Source: an uncultured Planctomycetaceae bacterium
GTDB taxonomy: Bacteria > Planctomycetota > Planctomycetia > Pirellulales > Pirellulaceae
NCBI GenBank assembly: GCA_937862885.1
Contig: CALMEE010000048.1
Span: 1 to 33,233 of the forward strand
Length of the DNA: 33,233 nucleotides
Reading direction: 5' to 3'
The notes beneath the pieces were generated by a model, which saw only the letters and a program-made list of their open reading frames with translations, was not told the origin of the DNA and ran no database searches. Positions 16,835 through 25,644 of this stretch are shown here, in pieces (the first letter of the stretch is position 1; each line of letters opens with the position of its first letter). A program made the position numbers and the translations under genes.

Positions 16835-17338
16835 TAGTTGTTGTCTCCACAAGGCCGAAATCATTCGGATGAAATGTATCCAAAAGAATAGGCTCCAGTT
16901 CAATTTTTAATTGCCCCAAAATCGTGTTACGAACCATCCTTGCTACAAAAATTGTCGGATGTTTCGTCGGAACCCTACATCAATATTAATTGCCGACATC
17001 GGATTAAGCAACAAAATCACAGAAATTCGTAACATCGGCGAATTTAAGCGGCGGTTCAGAGCATTCTTGCCGGTTTTAGCGTTACTCCAACCAGCCTCAC
17101 TTAAGCCGCAATTCCACCGTCATTGTGCGGTTTTTTCGGGATTTAACGGCCATGGCCAGCCTTTCACGGGGCACAATGCCCGCTCTGAAACAAGGAATAC
17201 TCGATGGCTGCAACACTCACGCTGGCGCCAGAAACTTGGCGGTAGACTTACCAAAAGAAACACGAATCGCTCGATCAAAAAGACGCCGAATCGGAATTCA
17301 GTTATCCGCTTGGCTGCTTAGACTGCCTCACGATCTTG
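16835..17338. other. Intergenic region with a plus-strand terminator-like hairpin
   Basis: About 500 bp between two minus-strand genes. No coding sequence is supported on either strand. The main structure is the hairpin plus T-run at 17103-17136, oriented for the plus strand although no plus-strand gene lies upstream. GCCATGGCC at about 17149-17157 is a small palindrome. Confidence 0.45.
17103..17136 (+). terminator. Orphan intrinsic-terminator-like hairpin
   Basis: Stem CCGC-AAT / ATTG-T-GCGG with a small bulge and a 9-nt loop, followed directly by TTTTTT (17131-17136) on the plus strand. No plus-strand gene precedes it within 5 kb, so it could end an unannotated small RNA or be accidental. 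Confidence 0.35.
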
Positions 17339-18211
17339 TCAGTCGATGGGGGTTCCCATCTCGCGCAACAGTTGTTTCATGTCTTCCCATACATGCTTTT
17401 TGGCCTCTGGGTTGCGCAGCAAATAAGCTGGGTGATAGGTGGCAATTACCTTGATTTCACCAAATGCGTGAAACCTCCCACGCAACCTGCCGATGGACTC
17501 GGAAGTCTTTAACACCGTTTGCGCGGCCACGGTTCCCAAACAACAAATGAACTCTGGTTGCAATACTTCGAGTTGTCGCAGTGCATATCCCCAACAATTG
17601 CGAATTTCTTCTTCGTTGGGGTTACGATTGTTGGGTGGTCGGCATTTTATGGTATTCAGGATATACACGTCTGACCGAGACAACCTACAGGCCCCGAGTA
17701 TCGTATCCAGCAATTGTCCGGCGCGACCGACAAACGGAATTCCTTGTTTGTCCTCTTCAGCACCTGGCGCTTCACCAACGAAACAGAGTCGCGCACGGGG
17801 ATTGCCCATGCCAAAAACCGTGTTGTGCCGAGCTTGGGCAAGATGCGTACATTTTTTGCAAACGGCAACTTCCTTCTCGATCACTGCCAAGCGGGATGCC
17901 GAATCGGAATCGCTCTTCTGTTTGCGAGCACTCATCGCCGTAGCCTCTTTCAACTCGTCGTCGACCGAACGTAAGCCGATGCTGACCGAACGTTCAGACG
18001 TCAAAGTTATCGCTGCGGCCTCTTCCTTCATCCGTAGCGTTATCATTTCATTTGCCGTGTAGGAAACAGGATCCTTTGTGACGGATTTCGGACAAGGCAG
18101 ATGGGTAACACCAAATCGGCGCAAGACCTCCAGATAGGATGCGAGCACATGCAGGTAACCCGCTACTTCCGCGGTCTGACCAATCAATGATTCGCGCTGT
18201 TGGTTCGTCAT
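17339..18211 (-). CDS. Uracil-DNA glycosylase, family 4 (Fe-S type)
   Basis: Removes uracil from DNA in base-excision repair. The catalytic core occupies residues 110-285. It has CKKC (C118, C121), FVGEAPGAEEDKQGIPFVGRAG (144-165), LNTIKCRPPNNRNP with C190, C206, and YHPAYLL with H260. The four cysteines match the 4Fe-4S ligands of family 4 enzymes. The start at 18211 is the first ATG, with GGA upstream; the frame could begin eight codons earlier at a TTG. Residues 1-110 form a low-complexity, charged extension not seen in short archaeal members and of unknown function; it has no signal peptide. Confidence 0.92.
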   Translation of the reverse strand: MTNQQRESLIGQTAEVAGYLHVLASYLEVLRRFGVTHLPCPKSVTKDPVSYTANEMITLRMKEEAAAITLTSERSVSIGLRSVDDELKEATAMSARKQKSDSDSASRLAVIEKEVAVCKKCTHLAQARHNTVFGMGNPRARLCFVGEAPGAEEDKQGIPFVGRAGQLLDTILGACRLSRSDVYILNTIKCRPPNNRNPNEEEIRNCWGYALRQLEVLQPEFICCLGTVAAQTVLKTSESIGRLRGRFHAFGEIKVIATYHPAYLLRNPEAKKHVWEDMKQLLREMGTPID

Positions 18212-18648
18212 GTCAATCCGTTTGATGGCAAGCAACAGCTTTTGCCCAAAAACAAATAATCTTAAGAATTAATGATATCCTCGATTTCCACACGAGGTGT
18301 TGCTATTGTAACGACTTCAGACGTCGTGCGGTTGTGTAAAACCTGCGACCGTAACTGATTCATTTGACCGAGATCATCTTAATGAATTGAACTGCGAATT
18401 CCAAGTGTCGGATTCGAGGATCTCAATATCAACGAGTCCCCCGGATTATTTGGGAGTTACTGCCATCAAATTTGATTCTCTAGATGGATCATGACAACGC
18501 TTGAGCATCAATGTGCGTAGCGTTCCCCCTTTGTTTACAGCGGCGGAGCGCAGCCGAAAAACAAGAGTTGCCGTTTCAACATCCTGTGTTGTGGCAACTT
18601 CGGCGTAGAGCGCACGTCCAGCGGAGTCGATAGGGGACGAATAAATGG
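18212..18648. other. Intergenic region between UDG and membrane protein genes
   Basis: About 440 bp. A small inverted repeat ACGAC / GTCGT lies near 18310-18328. The minus strand is open in another frame from 18446 into the end of the upstream gene, without a good start. No gene is called. Confidence 0.45.
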
Positions 18649-20172
18649 TTACGTTGCTAACCAGAAAGGAATTGGGAGCAAAAACACTTGATTCTCCAAA
18701 AGACTCCACGCACCATTCCAAGCGGTATAACGAGAGAAGAACAAAAGAAACGCGTAGAGAAACGTAATCGGCAACAGCGAGCCGAGGATCGGAATGGAAA
18801 ACCACCATCGACGCGGCTGTTGCCGCAACGCGCCTTTCCCATATGCGTAGCCCAGGAATATTTTGCCTGGCCAAATCAGTACCACGAAAAAGACCGCCAG
18901 GATCCACATCAACGGCTGCGGTATGGGCTCAATATTCAACAAGAGTAACGGTACGGCCAACAAAAACATGAGTACAACCGCCAACCAATACAGGATCGGT
19001 GCGCCACGCACCGCCCGCAGAGCGTCACCGAACTCAAAAAACCCCGTCATTCTCTGCGTAACGGCGAACCTTGCCTGCATCGCGGGCAACACGGCGAACA
19101 CTACCGCACAAAACGTCAATGCCACCATCGCCAACAGCAAATCGATGACAGCTAATTGTCCAGGTGATAAGCGAATATCTGAAATCAACATGGTCGATCC
19201 GATCAACAACATTGTAGGCCCGAACAACCAAAGAAAGCTCCCTACAAATCCGAGCAGCCCCATTTTAAAGTAGTGGAAGAGCCGGAGACCAGCAAAAAAA
19301 TCCCATAGTCGTTGTGCGACCAACGCAATGCGCCCCGGCTTCATCCCGTGATGAATCACGATCGCTGGTAGAAACCAATCCTGCAATGGCTTTACGCCGG
19401 AAATGTCTTCGGCTAGGCCCGGCGCGCACCAATCGGTCGCCGTCGAGAGAATCCGGTATAGCGCGGGCACCGCCGTCAGTTGCCGTGCAGCCCATATAAA
19501 TAATGAAAATGGAGCGAGAAGTGGCCAAATGAAATAGCGAAATTTGCCACCACAAAACCAGGCGGCGATGATGTGGGGAAGAATCAAGGCAACCGCCGCA
19601 ACTTGCAGGATTTTAAGTACATACGTTTGGGTGCTGTTCGAATCAATGATCCAAGCGTTGTACCAAGCCACCGATAGGAATTGAATCGGCAACAAACAAA
19701 GAAAGGTACCCAGCACCGCACCACCGATTCTCGATGCTTTTCCTAAACCAACGAATCCCGAAGCAAAATGCCCACTCCGCCCCACGCGCCCGACAACTTC
19801 AAACAAGTATCCGAAGCTGAGCAGTTGCGCGAGGGGAATACTAGCCAGTATTGCCAGAATCACAATCATGCTAACGATGCCAAAAAGGCGGCTGCAAAAC
19901 CAACTTGTGGCGGCCAAAAGTCTAAACGGCCAACTTTTCGGTCTTCGATCTGCAATGTTTGCCACATCGCTCGGTGAGTATTGTCCCAAGTCCAAATTTT
20001 CTGGGACGATCGTATCGACGAAACTGGCAACGATGATCTCGTCCGCAATGATGATGGCTGCATCAACCACATCAGGATCAAGCTCGACGCTTTCATCTAA
20101 GCGATTGGAATCCATGGGGACGGCTATCGTGATTGAAGCTCTTCGCTGGCTGCCAGTGTGAGTTGACTCCAT
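18649..20172 (-). CDS. Polytopic membrane protein of unknown function
   Basis: A protein of 507 aa if started at 20172 (MESTHTG); the frame is open to 20271 and a third ATG lies at 20115, so the start is uncertain. The first 90 residues are soluble and acidic (DESVELDPDVVDAAIIIADE), followed by a basic stretch and about nine or ten TM segments. The block LAQLLSFGYLFEVVGRVGRSGHFASGFVGL resembles DUF4013-type planctomycete membrane proteins, but I am not certain of that family. The C-terminus is hydrophobic (LLPIPFWLAT). No catalytic motif is evident. It is divergent from the DUF1549 gene across about 440 bp. Confidence 0.75.
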   Translation of the reverse strand: MESTHTGSQRRASITIAVPMDSNRLDESVELDPDVVDAAIIIADEIIVASFVDTIVPENLDLGQYSPSDVANIADRRPKSWPFRLLAATSWFCSRLFGIVSMIVILAILASIPLAQLLSFGYLFEVVGRVGRSGHFASGFVGLGKASRIGGAVLGTFLCLLPIQFLSVAWYNAWIIDSNSTQTYVLKILQVAAVALILPHIIAAWFCGGKFRYFIWPLLAPFSLFIWAARQLTAVPALYRILSTATDWCAPGLAEDISGVKPLQDWFLPAIVIHHGMKPGRIALVAQRLWDFFAGLRLFHYFKMGLLGFVGSFLWLFGPTMLLIGSTMLISDIRLSPGQLAVIDLLLAMVALTFCAVVFAVLPAMQARFAVTQRMTGFFEFGDALRAVRGAPILYWLAVVLMFLLAVPLLLLNIEPIPQPLMWILAVFFVVLIWPGKIFLGYAYGKGALRQQPRRWWFSIPILGSLLPITFLYAFLLFFSRYTAWNGAWSLLENQVFLLPIPFWLAT

Positions 20173-20616
20173 AGGCAGAGGTGAAACGACATTCAGGATT
20201 TTCCGGCATGACCATCGTGCAGTGCCCAAGAGTGGCAGCCTTACTGCAAGTTGTTGAAAGGCTTGCGGCAAAAGATAAAACGTCGCAACATTTCTGCGGC
20301 ACCAACAGTCGAAATTTCTTTAAATCCAGACTTTCTACTGTACCCGATATTCCGAGCTACCGCTTCAAGAATCATAATACAAAATCATGGAAGTCGACAT
20401 TTAGTAACTCGCATCGAACGATGGATGATCACTGACCGACAACATATCAACTTTTTCGATTTTCCCAGAAAATCAGAAACTTCGGCAACAATCGGCAGGT
20501 ATCATCTTTGATGTCGGACGAGCACAGCAAACGCAGTCAGTTCCTGCGAATCCTGATCGATGACAACGCAGACTTGCAACCAGAATTCGCGGCGATAACG
20601 ATCTTCGGAACCGAAA
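20173..20616. other. Divergent intergenic region upstream of the DUF1549 gene
   Basis: About 440 bp between divergent genes, so it should hold promoters for both. No clear -35/-10 pair was found. A small inverted repeat TTCGG-AA-CCGAA ends one base before the DUF1549 start codon and may affect its translation. Confidence 0.4.
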
Positions 20617-22278
20617 ATGTTCACTCAATCTCCGCACACAAAGTACCTGTTCTTTTGGACTGTATTTTCGGTTGGATTGTGTGCGGTGGTTTATTCGCTC
20701 TGGCCGCAACCTCGAGTTTCTGTTCCTCGCACGTATCGTTCAAATTGGTATCACCAGCCGAAAATCGCCGCGCTGATAACGGCGATTGACAAGGAGTACG
20801 CAGATCGTTGGGAAAATGAAGGTTTGTCGTGTGCTGACGAGGTTGACACATTTCGGGTGATTCGGCGGATTTCGCTGGGATTGATCGGCACGATCCCTTC
20901 ACTGGAAGAACTGCGCGTCCTTGAGAAGTTGCCGCGTGAGCAACAAGTCAATTGGTGGGTTTCGCGATTGCTTGAGGATCGACGCTGTAGTGATTACCTC
21001 GCTGAACGTTTCGCCCGCATCTATGTGGGTGTCGACGACGGACCATTTATTGTATTTCGCCGTCGTCGCTTTGTGCATTGGCTGAGCGATCAATTCTATC
21101 GCAATGTCGGCTACGACCAAATCATCCGCCAACTCCTGGCAGGGGATGGGCTATGGACCGACTCGCCCGCAGTCAACTTTATAACGGCGACAATCGATGT
21201 CGAAACAGGTAAACCAGACCCGATTCGCTTGGCTGGGCGCACTTCGCGGGCTTTTCTAGGAATTCGCATGGATTGCCTACAGTGCCATGATGATTTTTTG
21301 GGCAACGTCGCGCTCGGAGATGCAGAGCACTTGCAAGGAGGCGTGCAATCCAACTTTCATGAATTGGCTGCGTTCTTCGCGCAGGTACAAAACAATATTG
21401 GAGGCGTTCGAGATACGCTGCACTCACCAGCTTACCGTTATCAGTACTTAGGCGATGACGAGGCTACATCCGTTGCCGCCGCCGTACCTTACGGAGGTTC
21501 ATTGGTTGTGTCCAATGACAGCTTACGTAAGCAATTAGTGGAATGGATGACCCACCGCGACAACCGCCCGGTTGCCCGCACAATCGTTAATCGCGTGTGG
21601 GCCATCCTATGTGGCAAGCCGCTGGTTCAGCCCATTGATCATTTGCCCTTGTACGGCCCGTTTCCGCCCGGGCTAGAATTGTTGGTCGATGATTTTGTGG
21701 AACATGGCTACGATCTGCACCGCTTGATCCGAGTGATCGTTGGGACCAAAGTGTTTCGCCTGGACAGCAATGCGAACTTTGAAATTACTAGCAAACATCG
21801 TCGGCTGTGGGCTGTGTTTCCAACCAGCTCATTACGGCCTGAACAGGTTGCGGGTTCAATTATCCAATCAACATCATTACAAACGATTGACGCGTCCGCG
21901 AGTATCTTGCTTCAGCTGGCCAAGTTTGGACAGGAGCAACAGTTTGTAGAGCGGTTCGGTGATTGGGGTGAAGACGAACTGTCAGCCCCTCCCTGCAGCA
22001 CCGTTACTCAGCAATTGCTGATGATGAACGGGGAGATGATTCAAGACCGATTAACCCAGGGTTTCAATGCGCCTCAACAAGCCGCGCGACTTTCGCCTGA
22101 TGAGACCACGATCGTTACGAACGCATTTCTAGCAACGCTGACCCGTCCCCCTACGGAACAGGAACGGATGCACTTTTGTCAACAGCTCAGTGGATTGCGT
22201 GGTGAAGAGCGAATTGCCGCAATCGAAGATCTTTACTGGACCCTGATTAACGGCGGCGAGTTTTCATGGAACTATTGA
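20617..22278 (+). CDS. DUF1549/DUF1553 planctomycete protein with CxxCH motif
   Basis: Part of the DUF1549-DUF1501 pair typical of Planctomycetes; biochemical function unknown. An N-terminal hydrophobic stretch (about 9-28) acts as anchor or signal. DUF1549 spans about 55-265 and includes RRISLGLIGTIPSLEEL and the heme-type motif CLQCH (C220, C223, H224). DUF1553 spans about 305-540, with DNRPVARTIVNRVWAILCGK and DDFVEHGYDLHRLIRVIVGT. At 553 aa it is short for the family, which often carries extra cytochrome c or other domains and reaches 700-1,100 aa. The start codon has no Shine-Dalgarno. The DUF1501 gene follows after 50 bp, so they are probably co-transcribed. Confidence 0.92.
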   Translation: MFTQSPHTKYLFFWTVFSVGLCAVVYSLWPQPRVSVPRTYRSNWYHQPKIAALITAIDKEYADRWENEGLSCADEVDTFRVIRRISLGLIGTIPSLEELRVLEKLPREQQVNWWVSRLLEDRRCSDYLAERFARIYVGVDDGPFIVFRRRRFVHWLSDQFYRNVGYDQIIRQLLAGDGLWTDSPAVNFITATIDVETGKPDPIRLAGRTSRAFLGIRMDCLQCHDDFLGNVALGDAEHLQGGVQSNFHELAAFFAQVQNNIGGVRDTLHSPAYRYQYLGDDEATSVAAAVPYGGSLVVSNDSLRKQLVEWMTHRDNRPVARTIVNRVWAILCGKPLVQPIDHLPLYGPFPPGLELLVDDFVEHGYDLHRLIRVIVGTKVFRLDSNANFEITSKHRRLWAVFPTSSLRPEQVAGSIIQSTSLQTIDASASILLQLAKFGQEQQFVERFGDWGEDELSAPPCSTVTQQLLMMNGEMIQDRLTQGFNAPQQAARLSPDETTIVTNAFLATLTRPPTEQERMHFCQQLSGLRGEERIAAIEDLYWTLINGGEFSWNY

Positions 22279-22327
22279 CGTCACCACCGAGAACACAATC
22301 TAAACACCAATACAAACTGAACCGATC

Positions 22328-23641
22328 ATGAATGAATCTCAAAATCAATTGAGCCACTGTGAATTAGTTGGTTGCGGGAGTAACGAGCACTTCAATCGGC
22401 GCACACTTCTGAAAGTTGCCGGATTCAGTGGCATTTCTTGGTTGACTCCTGTTGCTCACCAACTGGCCCGGGCGGAAGAGCAAAACCGTAGAAAGCGCCC
22501 ACGCTCGCTGATCATTCTCTGGTTGGAAGGAGCCGCCAGCCAACTCGAAACGTTTGACCCCCATCCAGGCACGGAAATCGCAGCGGGCTCGAAGGCGAGA
22601 AACACCAGCGTCAACACGATTCAACTGGGAGAGGGATTAGAGCAGACGGCGGAATTAATGGAACACTTCGCGATTGTCCGCAGCGTCGTGTCGCGCGAGG
22701 GAGATCACGAACGCGCCATCTACAACGTCAAAACAGGTTATCGACCCGACCCCACGTTAGTGCATCCGGCAATTGGCTCGGTCGTTTGTCACCATTTTCG
22801 CCAAAAGGATCAGGGAGTCGTCGATATCCCCAGACACGTTTCGGTACTTGCCGCAAGTGCACCGGCGCGAGGAGGGTTTTTGGGAAACGAATACGATGCG
22901 TTCAAAATCGGTGATCCGCTTAGACCAATTCCCGATGTGCGAGCACCCGTAGACGACCAACGATTTCAACGTCGCGTGGGCGACTTGCGAAAACTGAATG
23001 CGCTCTCCTCGCGCCAGTTCAACGCGCCACATTTAGATGCTGCCCTGAATATGATGTCGTCGGAGCAACTCAAAGCCTTCGATATCAGCAGCGTCGCTGC
23101 CAGCGAGCGCAACGCGTACGGGGATGCGCCATTCGGTCGCGGCTGTTTAGCGGCTGTTCAATTGATCGAAGCCGGTGTTCGCTGCGTCGAGGTAACTCTT
23201 CCCGGTTGGGATTCCCATGCCAACAATCATCAAATTCAAGCAGAACGGATCAGCGTGCTCGATCCAGCCATGGCGGCCCTGATTCGCGACTTGCAAAGAC
23301 GTGATTTACTTGACCAGACAATTGTTGTATGTGCAGGTGAGTTTGGACGCACTCCCTTCATGAATATCGCCAGTGGTCGCGATCATTGGCCACACGGATT
23401 TTCCATTGCCCTGGCCGGGGGCGGGATACAAGGTGGTCGCGTGATTGGAGAAACCAATCCCCACCCTAAACGAGATTCCGCGGATCGACTGCAAGACATC
23501 AAAAATCCTCAACCAATCGAAAACGTCCACGCTTCCATCCTGCATGCGCTTGGCATTGATCACGAACAGGAGTTCTCCACGCCCATTGGACGACCGATGC
23601 CGATTTGCGAAGGGGATGTGATTCCAGAGCTGTTCGCGTAA
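22328..23641 (+). CDS. DUF1501 protein (sulfatase-fold, probable Tat export)
   Basis: Alkaline-phosphatase/sulfatase-fold protein of unknown substrate, nearly always encoded next to a DUF1549/1553 gene as here. The N-terminus has a twin-arginine motif, NRRTLLKVAG (R24-R25), followed by a modest hydrophobic stretch and ARAEE, consistent with Tat export of a folded protein. Family blocks are LIILWLEGAASQLETFDPHPG, HFAIVRSVVSREGDHERAIYNVKTGY, GWDSHANN and GEFGRTPFMN (337-346). Length (437 aa) is normal. It lies 50 bp after the DUF1549 gene and 271 bp before the sulfatase. Confidence 0.93.
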   Translation: MNESQNQLSHCELVGCGSNEHFNRRTLLKVAGFSGISWLTPVAHQLARAEEQNRRKRPRSLIILWLEGAASQLETFDPHPGTEIAAGSKARNTSVNTIQLGEGLEQTAELMEHFAIVRSVVSREGDHERAIYNVKTGYRPDPTLVHPAIGSVVCHHFRQKDQGVVDIPRHVSVLAASAPARGGFLGNEYDAFKIGDPLRPIPDVRAPVDDQRFQRRVGDLRKLNALSSRQFNAPHLDAALNMMSSEQLKAFDISSVAASERNAYGDAPFGRGCLAAVQLIEAGVRCVEVTLPGWDSHANNHQIQAERISVLDPAMAALIRDLQRRDLLDQTIVVCAGEFGRTPFMNIASGRDHWPHGFSIALAGGGIQGGRVIGETNPHPKRDSADRLQDIKNPQPIENVHASILHALGIDHEQEFSTPIGRPMPICEGDVIPELFA

Positions 23642-23814
23642 CAAGCAGTAGCCTCTGTTCGGGTAGGCATCAGCGTTTCGCACATCATCACCGATCCAAA
23701 AAAACTTCAAAGCCGGACAAAATTGTCTATTGAAAAATGGCTATCGCAACATCGAAATCGTAGTAGCCGATGGTCTGAGCGATCACGAAATCCAAGAAAA
23801 CTCGTCGATTTTTC

Positions 23815-23842
23815 TTGACAGCAGAATCGAACAGGTTAAAAA
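23815..23842 (+). promoter_or_regulatory. Possible promoter before the sulfatase gene
   Basis: TTGACA (23815-23820) with TAAAAA 16 bp further (23837-23842), about 70 bp before the sulfatase ATG. The -10 match is weak. Confidence 0.25.
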
Positions 23843-23912
23843 CAATTGTTCCCTTCGGGCTCAACTGCCTCCAAACCCGTTCTTTTGAATTATCCAATCC
23901 AAGAGTGCTTCC

Positions 23913-25469
23913 ATGACATGTATCCGCTCAATAATTAGATTTCTCGTCTTGGCTTCGTTGTTGCCAATGGATCTGGGCATTACCCAGCAAACACGCTTGC
24001 AAGAGGGTAAACCAAATCGCCCGAACATTCTGCTGTTGTTCGCTGATGATCAGCGTTGCGACACGATTCATGCGCTTGGAAATCCCTTGATCAAGACTCC
24101 TTCCATTGATCGACTTGTCAATCAGGGTTTCCATTTCACAAACGCCTATTGTTTTGGTTCGCCGCATGGTGCCGTCTGCATACCTAGCCGCGCGATGCTT
24201 CATGCTGGCAAATCTCTATTTCGTCTGTCAGATGTCAACCTGAATTTGCAAGGCGACCGAACCCTTGGACAAATCTTAGGCGAACATGGTTATGAAACGT
24301 TTGCAACTGGCAAGTGGCACAATGGAAGAGATTCGTTTGCCGCGAGTTTTTCGCTGGGCCGCAATATCATGTTTGGCGGAATGTCGAATCATGCAGAAGT
24401 CCCTGTGCAGCAAATGGATCCGCATGACAAATCATTTAGCGAAAGCGTGACTGGATCTCATTTTTCCAGCAAGCTGTTTGCTGATGCCGCTATCGAGTTT
24501 CTGAATGAACGGACCCGTCGCAGCGACGGCAATGCTGGCGGCCCAAGCGAAACACCGTTTTTTTGTTACGTCGCGTTCACGGCTCCACATGACCCTCGCA
24601 TGTCGCCAGGAAATTTCAATCGCCTGTATCGACCACATGAAATGCGAGTCCCCCCAAATTTTTTGCCACAGCATCCATTTGATAACGGCGATTTGATGGT
24701 GCGTGACGAGGCCTTGATGGAATGGCCGCGTCGACCAGAGTTGGTGCAGGCACAGTTGGCCGACTATTACGGCTTGATCTCGCACCTCGATGCGCAAGTT
24801 GGCCGAATCTTGGATGCCCTACAGGCATCTGGCGAAGCTGAGCGAACGATAATCATCTACATGGCAGACCATGGATTAGCGCTCGGGAGCCATGGTTTGT
24901 TGGGGAAACAAAATTTGTATGATCACAGCATGAAAGCACCGTTAATCATTGCTGGGCCTGGGGTTCAACACGGCAGCAGCGATGCGCTGATTTACCTGCA
25001 TGACCTATTCGCGACCCTGTTAGAGTTTGCTTCGATCTCTGTTCCTGCAGATGTAGACAGCCGCAGTTTAGTGCCGATCTTGCGAGGCGATTCAACCGAT
25101 GCGCGTGCTCAGTTGTTTACGTGTTATGGGGAGAGCATGCGCGCTGTGCGCGATCAGCGGTGGAAGTTAATTCGCTATCCACGAATTAATCGCACCCAAC
25201 TGTTTGATCTGGAAAAGGATCCCGACGAAATGTTTGATCTCGGTGCGTCTGAACACGAGTTGCATCGCACCAAGGTCGCACACTTGTATTCGTTGCTGGA
25301 ACGATTACAGCAGGAAAGCGGAGACACACACCCTCTATCGGTTGCGGAGCCGCAATCAGGCGAAATCGACTTGACGGGGCGCGAACGAAAGCCCGATCCG
25401 TGGCAACCTGCATGGATTGTGGAAAAGTACTTTGGGCGTGATTCAGTCGACAATCTTCAAAAAAAATAG
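23913..25469 (+). CDS. Secreted sulfatase (arylsulfatase family)
   Basis: Type I sulfatase. The nucleophile is Cys converted to formylglycine. The signature CIPSRAMLHAG begins at C89, and the metal-binding start is NILLLFADDQRCD with D45-D46; YMADHG carries later metal residues. A signal peptide is likely at 1-25 (hydrophobic RFLVLASLLPMDLGI). LDAQVGRILDALQASG and WKLIRYPRINRTQLFDLEKDPDEMFDLG are typical of the family. The signature differs slightly from the common CxPSRxxLxTG form, with Ile at the second position and Ala for Thr near the end. Planctomycetes use many such enzymes on sulfated polysaccharides; the substrate cannot be told from sequence. No formylglycine-generating enzyme gene is in the window. 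Confidence 0.92.
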   Translation: MTCIRSIIRFLVLASLLPMDLGITQQTRLQEGKPNRPNILLLFADDQRCDTIHALGNPLIKTPSIDRLVNQGFHFTNAYCFGSPHGAVCIPSRAMLHAGKSLFRLSDVNLNLQGDRTLGQILGEHGYETFATGKWHNGRDSFAASFSLGRNIMFGGMSNHAEVPVQQMDPHDKSFSESVTGSHFSSKLFADAAIEFLNERTRRSDGNAGGPSETPFFCYVAFTAPHDPRMSPGNFNRLYRPHEMRVPPNFLPQHPFDNGDLMVRDEALMEWPRRPELVQAQLADYYGLISHLDAQVGRILDALQASGEAERTIIIYMADHGLALGSHGLLGKQNLYDHSMKAPLIIAGPGVQHGSSDALIYLHDLFATLLEFASISVPADVDSRSLVPILRGDSTDARAQLFTCYGESMRAVRDQRWKLIRYPRINRTQLFDLEKDPDEMFDLGASEHELHRTKVAHLYSLLERLQQESGDTHPLSVAEPQSGEIDLTGRERKPDPWQPAWIVEKYFGRDSVDNLQKK

Positions 25470-25644
25470 AACGAGTCGGCTCGATTACGTTGGACGAATC
25501 TATACTCTCCAATCAAAATTAAGCTTGGCTAGAATCTCGTGGCGACGGCAATACTCCAGCCGGAATTGCTCTCCAAGCGGACCGCCGCCATTGGTCTCAG
25601 TTTGTTTGTATTTACGATCAGTATACCTTTGTTTGGACATGATA

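Noticed and set aside
18446..18907. Minus-strand open frame running past the end of the polytopic membrane protein (possible frameshifted C-terminus)
   Set aside because: The membrane protein has a natural stop, and the alternative frame's start lies inside it without a Shine-Dalgarno or any known domain.
24052..24220. Inactive sulfatase because the active-site signature deviates
   Set aside because: The catalytic Cys, Pro and Arg of CxPSR are all present; Ala for Thr near the end of the signature is tolerated in the family pattern.
25417..25644. Upstream extension of the propeller gene
   Set aside because: It overlaps the sulfatase 3' end, and a proper signal peptide begins only at 25639-25645.
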